Positions 41,188-52,548 of a stretch of 64,000 bases of DNA are shown piece after piece (position 1 is the first letter of the stretch; every line of letters begins with the position of its first letter). The notes under the pieces were generated by a model. That model saw only the letters and a list, made by a program, of their open reading frames with translations, searched no databases and was not told where the DNA came from. Source of the DNA: Diphasiastrum complanatum (lineage: Eukaryota; Streptophyta; Lycopodiopsida; Lycopodiales; Lycopodiaceae); NCBI GenBank assembly GCA_029204225.1, contig MU832002.1:28357-92356 (forward strand). Reading direction: 5' to 3'. The position numbers and the translations under genes were made by a program.

Positions 41188-41990
41188 TGTCAGAAATGGT
41201 GAACTCCTGCAACTTTGTCGCAGCACGAACAAGACACGAAGGTTGAACGAGAACGATTCGTGACAGTCAACGTGTCTTTGACTCGAAGCACAAACGATTC
41301 GTGAATCATTCGTGAATCGCAAACACACCTCCAAGACCACAAACTGCAAAAGGGACGCAAAACAAAAACTACGAAAAGAAATGAAAAGAATGAAAGCAAA
41401 CGGGAGATTACGAATCAAATGAAGAAAAATCTTTCGCGCTACCAACTGGCAGCTCAACAGGCTTCACGCCCAACTGAAACGAGTAGCAACGACGAAGACT
41501 AACTAACTAGTTGATTATCGTTAACTAGTCATGTGATTCGACGTTTAGCTATCTTGTAAACTCCACATAGTGGAGGTATAAACGATCCTCTCTAGATCAT
41601 AACGATAGAGAAATATGTGAATACGGAGATTTGTAAGAGACAGAGAGAAACGTAGCGAATAGAGTAAAAAAGTAAAACACCATAGCTGTGAATGAAAGTC
41701 TGCCAACGAGCAGAACACAATGTAAGAGCAGAGTGTCAATCTGCCAACGAACGAGACACTGACGATCTCACTCCAAAACCAGACTGACAATATAGTCACT
41801 CTATTTTCGTGTATCTCTTTGTCTTGTGCTGTGTGTCTTGATTGCTAGAATAAAATATGTTCTGTGATGCGTAGTCGAGTGTTTGGGATCCTGTAAGGGC
41901 TTCCGCACGAAAAGAAAATTCAAATAAAGAAAATTGTTCGCAAAAAGAGAAGGAGAAGACGAACACGAAACGATCTGACCTTCTGCGACA
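41188..41990 (+). repeat. 3' LTR of the second Copia
   Basis: This 803-bp LTR pairs with 36049-37243 and lacks the nested TIR element, so it serves as the empty site. Confidence 0.92.
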
Positions 41991-42028
41991 TGGAATGATG
42001 TGTTCTCCACGAAAGTACTGCTATTTAT

Positions 42029-42565
42029 TGTCATGTACTTTTAGTACATCATTAATTTTCAAGGCAATATAATATCCATTGTAAGCTTTGTAGGGCCAAA
42101 AGGAGCTATTAGCCTTAAGAACAAGGCGGTTCCCTCTTTAGGCCCTCCAAAAGAATTTATAAGGATAATAGGCCAACAAGAGCCCGATACAGTCTAAATA
42201 CTTAACAAGGGCTAACTATTTCTCAAGATAGCTAAGTTAAGTTAAGTGAGAGCATTGTCTATAACTAGACAAGAGACATCACTTTGTGAATCTTTTGGCT
42301 CATTTGAAAGTGAGAGCTTCTAGCTTCCTTGTGAATGTGAGCCATAGGGATCTCCATTGCTAGGTCTCGTGTGCCCTATCCACATGATCAATGTTCCATT
42401 TCCATTGATTGTACTCTTTCTTTCATTGCTAATGCAATTCCATTGTGATCTCATTGTTTCTAGCTTTCAATTGATATGCTATCATGATTGTCTTGTTATC
42501 TTCTTGCTTCTAGCTTTACTTCATTGTGATTTCTATGAGTTTGGGATTTGGCACATGAAATTTCT
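42029..42565 (+). repeat. orphan Copia-type LTR
   Basis: It begins TGTCATGTAC and runs to near GGCACA (42555), with a PBS ten bases further. No matching gag-pol follows. A fragment of the same LTR family lies at 57466-57565 (shared TGTAAGCTTTGTAGG and CCTTAAGAACAAGGCGGTT). Confidence 0.55.
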
Positions 42566-42577
42566 TGGTATCAGAGC
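42566..42577 (+). promoter_or_regulatory. primer-binding site of the orphan LTR
   Basis: TGGTATCAGAGC, identical to the sites at 8059 and 37244. Confidence 0.85.
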
Positions 42578-44535
42578 ATAGATCCATGATTCATGATGAT
42601 TCTATGAGAATTCCATTAGATTTCATGAGTTTATTGTTTTTGTAGCTTTCTTTTTGCTAATTTTTACCTTTGAATTTTTCAGTTCTGTTCAGACAAATTT
42701 TTAGCACTTAATTTCATTTTTTACTATTAGTTTGATTCAATAGCTTTGTAGAGCTTTGTTTGACCTTTAATTTGCACCGATTTGCAAGGCATTTGGATAA
42801 GAGATGCAAAAGTTATTGCACTTTTTCCAAAAGCTGTCAAAATAGGTGACTAGAATTTTTCATTTCATTTTGTTTGAATTTTTCAGATCTGATTTGAGTT
42901 TTTATTTCAAGTTTCTTTCCATATAATTTTAGAGCATTGTCTTAGCTTTAATCTAATCCATATATCAGATCATTTGGATTAGTATCCAAAAAGTTATGAC
43001 AATTCTTGATTCCTAGCTCTAGTTTTGTTAGTTTTTCTTTTTCAAAATTTTTAGACCTGTTGTTCTGTTGTAGATTTGACCTACCAAATCATATTAAATC
43101 ATTGATCTGATCCTGGCCTATAGCTGATAGAGCTTGTTGTCAGCTCTTTAGAGGTACTGAGTTTGTTTGATTTGGATCAATATTGTGAAAGTTACGATCA
43201 AATTAGTGGAGATGGGTCAAAATTGCCAGAATTTTGGAAAAAATTTTTACAAGTGAGAGAGAAGCAATTCAATCTTTCAACTTTGAAGTTTTGTTTGTGT
43301 TGTAAATTTTTTTTCGAATTCTTCATTTTGAAGTTCAATTTTTTTTAAAAAAAAATAACCCAACCTACCATTAGAGCCATAATACGCGACATAAACCTAA
43401 CCTAACCTAACCCTAATTCACCTCTTCTCTCTCCACGACTCGGTTACTTTTTCTTTATTTTGCTGCAGCAGCAGCATTATCAAGCAATCTCGCACGATCC
43501 ATGTCACAAGAGTCACTTCTGGAAGGTCTTGAATTATTGTTATTATTATCATTGGATTCTTTGCTCGCTATGGCCAGATCTGGCAGAAGTTTCAAGATAG
43601 TTAGCTGAAAGCATCTGTAAATGCAATGAGGATGTGGAAGTAGAAGGTAGATTAGGCTTTAGATTGATTCATTGATTGTTAGCTTCAGAATAACCTAGTT
43701 CATGAATCGTGAGGGACTGTTGTGACATAAGTAATTGTGTTTTAATCTGGAATTCTCTTCTCGAGCTGTAAGAAAGAATTTTGACACTACCGCTGGTCTT
43801 GGAGTAGAAGAAAATGTACACTTGTCGAGGCAATTATTGTGGAGGTGAATGTTCTCAAACCGAGGAATGCAGATTAGCAATACTACTACTACTAAAAAAA
43901 TTTAAGTCAAAGTAGCATTCGGACGAATCGAAGTTGAAACAGCTGATCATATTGTCCTATATTTATCATCTGAAGCAATCAAATGTGATGTGTCCCACCA
44001 TGATTTTCGCTACTTCGACATAAATCTAGCGTAGATTAATTCAGTTTCCCCGACTGTCGAAGGTCTGCCTGCTTTTGATTGCAATGATTGTTGCCATCGC
44101 TTTCCGATCCAGCTCTCCTTATCTAAACGATGATCGTTCCTTCATAAATCGATGATATCTGATGCAGAAAACTGACTGTTCCTGTTATCTCCTTTCTCTC
44201 TTTACCATTCGGTTGCCTCCTCTCTCTCTCTCTCTCTCTACACCGCAATTCGGTTACCTCCTCTCTCTCTCTCTACCTCTCTCTCCTTCGGTCGACTTCT
44301 CTCTCTACCTCTTCCCTGCCTGCGCGCCCCCTTTCTCTCTTTAGCCCGATCCCTTCTATTTGCCGACAATTTTTTAAAAAATTTTAGGATTGACACAAAT
44401 TTTTTTACGAGCACCCAAATGCACCACGAGCAACCGATGAAAAAAAAATTTTGCCTTAAGACTTTGTAATTTACTACGGTTTCTCCAAAAAAATTTCCGA
44501 ACACCAAAACATTTCATGGAATTCAAACTTTATAG
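42578..44535. other. leader-like and unassigned sequence with (CT)n tracts
   Basis: Up to about 43380 this looks like the T-rich leader of the LTR element. No gag follows. From 43400 onward the sequence is unassigned. CT-rich microsatellite stretches occupy about 44220-44345, and ORFs across them are artefacts. Confidence 0.45.
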
Positions 44536-45414
44536 ATGGTGAAAATCAGGATTCTGACGAAAGTCAAGATAGATCAAAATGTGAAGATAATTGAACATCC
44601 TTTTGAGTTTCACTTCGACCATCAAAGTCCGGAACTTGACCTACATCAATGCCTTAATCTGGTCAATGAACAAGCAACTATGGATTGTCAGATTGGGAAT
44701 ATTGCTATGCTCAAAGAAAGTCGATCAAGGCATTCACCAAACTTTCAGATTGAGGACTATATGACACCGATATTCCATGATTTCGAATTGAGTGGTTATT
44801 ATAAGGATCCAATCTACGAACCATGTCAAATTGATATGGGAGCTTTTGAGAATAATTTTATTTTTGACAATGATCTAAGGGAGTTTTAGGTATTCAACAT
44901 GGATACTGGTAGAAATGAAGAGATTTCATTAATCCATGGAAATTCTACTTGTATCAATACTTTGGATTATTGTTCAACGTCTCATGGATCCATTAGTCAA
45001 GAGCTTCAAGTGGTTTTTGTTGGAGAACCTTACTCCTATGGATTCTCTAGAATTCAAAAGCCAATATGTAATTCACGTGTATATTTGGAATGTATGGATG
45101 TGAATAATGATTGGAAATATTCTCTCGGTCAACCAACACTCTATAGGAAGCTGAATTTAAAATATGTTATCAATCTATATCAGTTTCTTTGGAGAGGTTT
45201 ACATTGCTCAGTAGACTCTAATGTAATCAATCTTCAATTGAGTAATGTCAACAATGATTGTTCATCAATGGTTATTTGGAACAATCAAGACATCAAATCC
45301 CTAGTTCAACTTTGGATTGGGATTGATGCTTCAACGATTTATATGGGCAACTGCAGCTTGTATATTTCGAAACGAGAGTCCATTTTTGAGGTCAATCAGG
45401 TCAAATATTTATAA
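44536..45414 (+). pseudogene. unrecognised 292-codon ORF with one in-frame stop
   Basis: Two open pieces (44536-44889 and 44899-45414) are in the same frame, separated by one TAG (44887-44889) and three codons. Together they would make about 292 residues beginning MVKIRILTKVKID. The protein is rich in Asn, Asp, Ile and Tyr, has several Cys, and shows no membrane segment or repeat I can name. Translation through such an AT-rich stretch is unlikely by chance. I do not recognise the family. It follows a CT-rich tract and is not flanked by recognised retroelement domains on the same strand. It may be a host-derived or transposon accessory gene; either is a guess. Confidence 0.4.
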
Positions 45415-45919
45415 CCACCTATGAATGAGGTTTAGAGTTTAGGGTTTAATGGGGAGGGGATTAGTCTATCTTTGTGGATAGATGTTCATTTGCTTATGGG
45501 ATATATGAATTGCCACGTGTCAACAACGTGTTGAACTCATAAAAAAACAAATCTAATTGATTTTGGCTTTTTTGGAAAGCCATCTTATTGTAATTGTGGC
45601 TCTTTAGCCACAATTCTTGTAAATGGACGATTTTTTGAATCTATATATACTCATGACATTTGTCATGCTTCTAGAAATTCTTATGGGATAATTGTTGATT
45701 TTTTCTTGTGCTCTCCTCTCCTTGTTTCTTGAAAGACATATATTTAAAAATTGCACACAAAACATAAAAACATAAATAACTTTTCAAAACATTAAAGTGA
45801 AAATTAGTAGAATGATGAATAACACTAAACATCTATTAAATAAAAATCATAAATTTATAAAACCCAAGTATAAATAAAAGAATAAACAAATTACAAGAAT
45901 AAACAAATTGAAAGAAACC
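45415..45919. other. AT-rich spacer with candidate TATA
   Basis: No gene is seen. TCTATATATACTC at about 45641-45653 is TATA-like on the plus strand. The stretch ends at the truncated Gypsy RT on the other strand. Confidence 0.3.
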
Positions 45920-47913
45920 TGGTCCTAAAATCGGTTTTAGATACATCTTCCGGATGTATCCTAATCTGATGGTATCCCGTACGTAGATCAATTTTCGTGA
46001 AGTATTTAGCTCCATTCAATCGATCTATGAGATCGTCCATCCTGGCAACGGGTATTTATTTTTAACTGTAAGCTTGTTCAGACCCTTGTAATCTACACAT
46101 AGCCGGAAACTCCCATCTTTCTTACTCTTAAGAAGGACAGGTGCTCCCCATGGAGATTTACTTGGTCTTATGTGTCCCATCCTGAGATACTCCTCAATCT
46201 GCCTAGCCACTTCCTCCTCTTCCTTCTGACTAAACCGATATGGTTGTCTGAAGATAGGACACTAAACTCTTGCTTTAAATCTTGCAAAAGTTGTTGTTCT
46301 TGATACAAATTTTCGGTGTTAAAGCATGAAAACACATTCACATCCCCAACGTCACAATGCATACAAGATTTCAAAAGCAAGTGAAAGACTTCCTACTCAG
46401 AATCATGAAGTTTCTCAATTAATTCAGTCAAGGAAATCATCGACGATGGAAGTACATCGATCTCTCCAAAAATAGAGACAATTTGATCAAACTTATCTTT
46501 AAAGACCATAGAATGATTCTTAAAATATATCTCTAAAGAGTCTGATTTGCCAAAAAACCATTCATAGCCCAAAATTACATCAGTTCAGTCCAGATTCATG
46601 ACATGAAAATCCAACGGCTGAACATAGTCCTGCATCTGAAGCTCTAAGTTTGAGACTTTGACATCCCAAATCTCAGTGTATGACCCTGAGGCAAGAGGGA
46701 CCACGTAACGGTGATCACTGGCCATGATGGGCACTCGGAGCTTCTGCACAAGTCGAGCATTCAAAAAATTGTGAGTACTACTTGAATCAAATAGCACATT
46801 CACGTCTTTCCCTAAAATATTGCCTCTCACTTGAAATAATTCATTAGGCTTGAAAGAGAGTGCACTAAAGTTACAAGTACAGTCACAATTATTCAACAAA
46901 TCCAATTTATCTGCCGGTAAATCCACAGTCATGAAACTTGACGACTTTGCTTTCCATTCGAGACAGTGTTTGGCACGGTGCCCGAGTTTATTGCAGAGAA
47001 AACACAGATTTTGTTTAAGCGCCGCCAACCGTGCTTTGTCTTTCACCACCAATTTCTTCTTATTCTTCTTCTTCTTTGACTGTTGGTACGCTTCTGCTTC
47101 CAGCTCATCAAAAAACTGCTTCTTACGCTTGTTAGATTTTTCTTTCTTGGGTTTCGGGGCTGTTTGGCCGTGCACGCTTTTCCGTGATGCAACAACTATA
47201 TTATCATAGGCTTTCGCCACACGGATAGCATCCTCTAGTGAGTTGAGGATATTTCGTTTGCATTCATTTTGATAGCCAGCTAGCAGTCCGGCAATAAATT
47301 GCCACTGTGCTAACTTACGCTCAAAAAGCGACACCTTAGCCAAAGAGTCCAAGAACTCTTGGACATAACCGTCCAGTTCTCGGCTGCCCATCTTGCAGTT
47401 GATAAACCGAATATACAACTCGGAATTATCTATCATGACAAAAGCTTTCTGGAATTCCGTCAGGAATCCAGCCCAAGTCACCGGTTTCGTGGAAAGTTCT
47501 CTCCACCAAGAAGAGGCTTTACCTTCCAGAAACAATAGAACCGATGATATTCGTTTATCTTCTGGGACGTTGTGCAAGCTAAAGTAACTTGTCCAATGGT
47601 TAATCCAATCTTCAACAACTTCCGGACGTTTAAACTTTTTATCGTCGAAAAATATTTCCGGTTGGTAGCCCAAGTTGTTAGAGTTAATAGCTTGTAGTTG
47701 ATTAAATAGATTTTGCATTTGTTTATGCCGTTGTTTATTGCTCTGATGAAGTTCTAAAAGTACCTTGACTAAGGTTTGCAATAGTTTTTGTGAGTCTAGG
47801 GTGTCATCACTGCCGGGTGAGGCCGGCTGAATGAAAGTATTTGCCCCATCACTTCCTGGTGATGCCGGGTGAATCTCGGTAGCACCCCCCTCCAAAATTT
47901 CATCAGTATCCAT
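45920..47913 (-). pseudogene. Gypsy gag-protease with truncated RT
   Basis: A 442-codon gag frame (47913-46585) starts MDTDEILEGG and carries a repeated PASPGSD block. The retrotransposon gag domain spans about residues 85-235 (WWRELS, WQFIAGLL), followed by a Lys-rich part and a CCHC knuckle (C304, C307, H312, C317). The retropepsin motif is DSSS at 376-379 where DSGA/DSGS is expected, so the active-site Gly is lost. After a TGA the frame continues as DVILGYEW. RT starts around 46215 ([20 protein letters not shown], then [17 protein letters not shown]) and continues in a shifted frame with [19 protein letters not shown] and GYHQIRIHPED to about 45925. The rest of RT, RNase H and integrase are missing. 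Confidence 0.85.
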
Positions 47914-48429
47914 TTGCTTGCCAACTAAATATTAAAAAAAAATTCGTTCAGTTAACGCATTCATTACGGGTAATATTTGCTAAACTAAGCAATGTCTTTA
48001 AAAATTAATTTTTAGACCGTATTTGCTTTCATTAACAAATTATACCAATGAATCGGCAAATGGGTACTTAAACAATAAAAAAACCAGAATTAAACATCAC
48101 TGCACCGAAAATCCATTAATAACTATTAACTTATATAACAAATGAAAAATCAAAACATCAGTTCTTAAAACTGAAAAACCTACTACAAGAAAGAAAAACC
48201 CCAGGCTTTCAAAAAAAACTCAAAAAATTAACACTAGCCTAAACTCCCCCCCCCCAAAACAACCACACCTACACCACTTGCATGCATGGCAACACAGGCT
48301 ATTACAACTACTTTAGCAAATAGTCATCAAATCTGAACCCAACCATCCTCCAAAATGGCTTTACAGGCTCATAACTCTGCAAACAAACTGTTAATCTGCT
48401 GGAAAATGAAGCATAAACCTGTGATTTCA
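47914..48429. other. Gypsy leader or unassigned
   Basis: AT-rich sequence upstream of the Gypsy gag start, with a short C-run at about 48248-48257. I could not place an LTR or PBS here. Confidence 0.35.
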
Positions 48430-51400
48430 TAGTAAACAGCCATGCAAACCTGTCAAACATCACCGTTTCTATGTGCTTGGATTTGCCATGAAATCTGGGA
48501 TTCAGGGGCAGTGAAATACAACTCAAGTAGTCACACAGAACGGTGGTAGCATTGAACTGAGTGTGATGTAAGTCATGAAGTAATAACCTAATCCATACAG
48601 CTTCTTTTAAAGCTTGGCATGCTGCGATGTACTCTACCTCTGTCGAAGAAAGCGCAACTAATTTCTTCTTCCTTGAGCTTTACAAAATCGATCCCCCTGC
48701 TAGATAGAAATAGAACCCAGAGGTAGATTTTCTAGTAGAGACTGTTCCTCCCCAATCTGAGTCGGAATATCCTCGTAAGACAAGTGGATTGATAGCATTT
48801 TCATCATAACATATGATGTGATCTGAACTTCCCTGAATATATCTCATCACTCTCTTCAATGCTTTCCAATGAGAGATCTTGGGATTAGACATGAATTGAC
48901 TTAGCGTGCTAATAGTGTATGCTAAATCTGGTCTAGTACACAACATTGCATACATTAGAGATCCAATTAGTGATGATAAGGGTGCTTCGCTAAGTCGAGT
49001 ACTTCATTATCAGTCTCAACACAAGAAGGTTTAGTCAATACAATACTTGGATCCATTGGAGTATCAATTGGTTTGCAATCAAACATATGAAATTTTTCTA
49101 AAATGTCTTTTAGATATGCTTGTTGACTAAGATAGATCTTCTTCTGAAGCCTATTTCTAGTAATGTGAATTCCTAGCATAGAATGAACAGCTCCTAAATC
49201 AGTCATGTCAAATTCTTTTGACAGATCACTCTTAGTAGTGTGCAGTAGAGAAGTGTCATTAGACTAAATAAATGCATCATCTACGTAAAGAGCTATGTGA
49301 ACTGAATTGGTGCCCATATGCTTTGAATAAACATTACAGTCAGCTGAATTGTTTGCAAATCCCAATTGAATGAGATAAGAGTTGATTCTATCGACCCATG
49401 CTCTTGCGGCCTGTTTCAGACCGTAGATTGCTTTGTGCAGCTTGCACACTTTGTGCTCTTGGTCTTTGACTTCAAATCCTTCCGGTTGGAAGGTATACAA
49501 CTCCTCTTCGACGTTGCCATTGAGAAATGTTGTTTTGACATCCATTTGCTACATTTTGAGGTCTTCCACCATTGCTAATGCAATCAGAGTGTTGATTGAC
49601 TGCATGTTGATGACAGGACTAAAAATTTCTTGGTAATCCACTCCTTGGACTTGAGTGAATCCCTTGGCCACCAGTCGTGCTTTCCATTTAGCAATGGAAC
49701 CATTAGAGTTGATCTTCTTCTTGAAGATCCACTTGTTGTCGATAACTCTCTTGTGAGTGGGAAAGTCAACCAATGTCCAGGTTTGGTTCGTCAAAAGTGA
49801 GTTTTACTCATTTTCCATAGCTTTTTGCCACTTCACAACATCCTTGGAGTTAATTGCTTCGGCTAGACTCTCTGGTTCTTCAGATGAAGTCCAACATGCT
49901 TAAGGTGTATACCTCTCAGGAACTATCTGAGTCCGTGAGGATCGGTGGACATTGGGTTGACCAGGATGCGCTGATTCTTCTTCTTCTTGAACTTCTCCAG
50001 ATCTATTTGAGATTGCTTGGTTTGGTCTAGTGACATATTGTCTCCTGCTCAACTTCTATAGCTGTAGCTACAGGTTCTATAGAAGAATCATCAACGTTGG
50101 AAGGCTGAATGCTACGTAGAATAGGATGAACTAACATAGCATCATCTATCAATGGTTGTTTGAAATTATAATATGCATGTTCTTGAAATATTACGTCCCT
50201 AGAGACAAACACTACATTGGTGGATGGATCATAAACCTTATAAGCTTTATGTTCATCAGGATAGCCAATGAAATTACATGTATATGTCCTATGATCTAGC
50301 TTCTTCCTAAGCTATTTAGGAATGTGAACAAAACATATACAACCAAAGATTTTTAAATGGCTGACACTAGGCTTGTGCCCATGCCAAACTTCATCAGGAA
50401 TTTTGTTGTTGACGGCTTTGGTGTTGGATTTGTTCTGCACGTAATAGGCTGTGGCAGTAGCTTCTGCCTAGAACTTCATAGGGAGGTGTGCTTGATGTAG
50501 CATGGATCTGGCTGAGTTGAGAAGAGTTTGATTCTTCCTTTTTGCAATCCCGTTCTATTGAGGTGAATAGGAAGTGGTGAATTTTCTTCGAATACCATGT
50601 TCAGTCATGTAGTCGGACATCTCATTAGAGATGTATTCACTGCCACCATCAGTTCAGAGTGCCTTCACTTTCGTAAACGTTTGTGTCTCAGCCATGGCCT
50701 TGAATCTCTTGAAGCATTCAAAGGCTTCAGATTTGTGCTTAATGAACATGACTGTGGACCATCTAGAATAATCATCTATGGAAGTGATAAAATAGATTGC
50801 ATCTCCTGAGGACGGAGTTGGCATTGGACCACAAAGATCGTTATGTACAAGATCCAATACATGCTTTGCTTTGATGGAATGTGATTTTGGAGACTTGCTT
50901 CTAGAGAGCTTCCCATAGATGCATGATTCACAAAAGAAAGATTTCCTATCTAATGAAGAAGAAAAATTTAGTCCATCAACTAAATTATTACAATGCATAT
51001 AAGAAAGTGATCTTATATTCATGTGTCCAAAAATCGACTATGCCACAGAACCGCACTAGCGTTTATATTTTCATTAGAGATAATAGCTAATGTAACTGAA
51101 TTAGAGAGTACGTAAAGATTTTCAACTCTAGTGCAGAGTATCTTCCTCGAGTATTGTACATTGCTCAGATGAGAAAGTAATAGTGTAGCCCTCATCAGTT
51201 ATCTTAGAGACTGATAACAGGTTCTTTGATAGCTGAGGAACGTGAAGGACGTTGGAAACACAAATGGATAGATTGTTGTTGAATGTGATCTTGACTATTC
51301 CTTTGTCTTCCATGCCTATAGTGCTTGAATCTCCAAGGTAGATAAATTGGTCTCTGTTGTAAGTTGTGTACTTCGTAAACCATTCCTTGCAAAAGATCAT

Positions 51401-51935
51401 GTGTTGGGTAGCATTGTTGTCCAGGTACCAGCTATCACAATCTTTGTTATTGCTGTTTTAAGCCATTAACAAATGTGTATCTTGCTCCTTGAATTTTGCT
51501 GCGTTGGAGGAGCCTGGCTGCTGCTGCTGTTGTTGCTTCTTTGTCTCGTTGTAGATCCGGATACGACACTCCTTGATGTCGTGATTGGCTCTCTTGCAAT
51601 ATCTACAGAAAAGAGTCTTGCATGATCCACCATGCTCACCTTGAGTGTGAGGCTTCTGTTGTTGCTGCTGAACTTGATTCTTGCCCTTGAATTAGTCTTT
51701 CTTCTTGGTGTATAGAGCCACGGATTTGTCTTTGATGAACGGGTTGCTAGTCTTTCTCCGTATTTCTTCTTGAAAAAGATGACCGATCACCTTTTGAAGA
51801 GTGATTTCTGGTGTGGAGATCATCACCACAAAGTGTTTATACGACTTTGGAAGAGAAGAAAGCAAAGTCATAATGACATCATCATCCTGAATAGAACATG
51901 TGAAAGATTTCAGATCCTTAAGATCCAATCTACTT
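48430..51935 (-). pseudogene. decayed Copia pol with partial gag
   Basis: Reading the minus strand from 51935: gag C-terminal half (LLSSLPKSYKHFVVMIS), poly-Gln tracts and an intact CCHC knuckle CRYCKRANHDIKEC (about 51595-51555); protease remnant DNNATQHM (about 51410, DSG changed to DNN); integrase with CESCIYGKLSRSKS, LVHNDLCGPM and FITSIDDYSRW (50960-50745); the RT start TNQTWTLVDF (49790), MDVKTTFLNG, YVDD at about 49280-49270; and RNase H to about 48500. Stops fall where Copia has Trp, Gln or Arg: in MKF-AEA, SPQ-NGIA and KAL-TDGG. Gag is cut at 51935, where it abuts the neighbour's LTR. The clade is the same as the element at 13633. Confidence 0.85.
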
Positions 51936-51939
51936 GAAT

Positions 51940-52548
51940 GATCTTTGGTTAGAAAGAGAAATACACTACCAATTTCACCAATGTAGAAAAATCAGCATCT
52001 ACACACAATTTGAGATGCAAACACTAATAGAACTTGATCAAACATGAATGAAATGATTATGTACTGTTGTTGTCCATACAAAACCAGCAATCTACTGTAT
52101 TTCACACGTGTGGATCCAAAAATAGCAAATATAGATCATTCTACACATAGAATTGCAAGCAATCACCAAGATAGTGCACCAATGGATAGTAGAACCCAAG
52201 AGAACCATGTATAAGCATGAAATGAGATAGAGAAGAGAGAAGATAACTCTCTCCACGAGTTACATCCTTTTATAGCAGGTCCAAACCCTATTTGGCCACT
52301 TGGCTTTCCCACCAAAATGCTAACCCTACCAATTTTGGGTCTAGATTCAATGTACCCAACTTATTCAAATTGAATCTACTCAAACTCGCATTCTATCTTT
52401 CCCACACTTTCAAAAAGTGTTTATTCAAATGAAATTTAGACTAATGAACTTTTAAAAGTCAACTTCTAAGTCTAAAACAAGTTTTGGCCTCAATATGCCA
52501 AATATGAAAATATTGCAAAATGTGATGAAACTAGTTGAATCTTTCACA
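51940..52548 (-). repeat. 3' LTR of the 52.5-56 kb Copia (right end uncertain)
   Basis: On the minus strand it starts TGTGAAAGATTC just after a polypurine tract GAAGAGGGAG (52558-52549). It contains a TATA-like CTATAAAAGG (about 52280-52270). The end near 51940-52000 is not certain. Part of it resembles 35800-36040 (shared CACACGTGTGGA and ACATAGAATTGCAAG/ACATAGAAATGCAAG). Confidence 0.55.

Larger units (their letters stand above)
36049..41990 (+). mobile_element. second near-complete Ty1/Copia element
   Basis: The element has two LTRs (36049-37243 and 41188-41990), a PBS (37244-37255), gag-pol and a polypurine tract CAAGAGGGAG (41178-41187). The 5' LTR is longer only because it carries a 390-bp TIR element. 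The left flank is CAATG and the right flank TGGAA, so no target duplication is visible; one border may have been altered. An internal deletion removes part of RNase H. Confidence 0.93.

Noticed and set aside
36049-41990. Target-site duplication for the second Copia
   Set aside because: Flanks CAATG and TGGAA do not match; I did not force a duplication by shifting the borders.
43395-43425. CCTAACCTAACCTAACCCTAA, telomere-like
   Set aside because: Only about three degenerate units; the spacing is not the plant 7-bp telomere repeat. It is not an interstitial telomere array by any useful standard.
44162-44507. ORFs on both strands over CT-rich tracts
   Set aside because: Low-complexity Ser/Leu or Arg/Glu translations from (CT)n.
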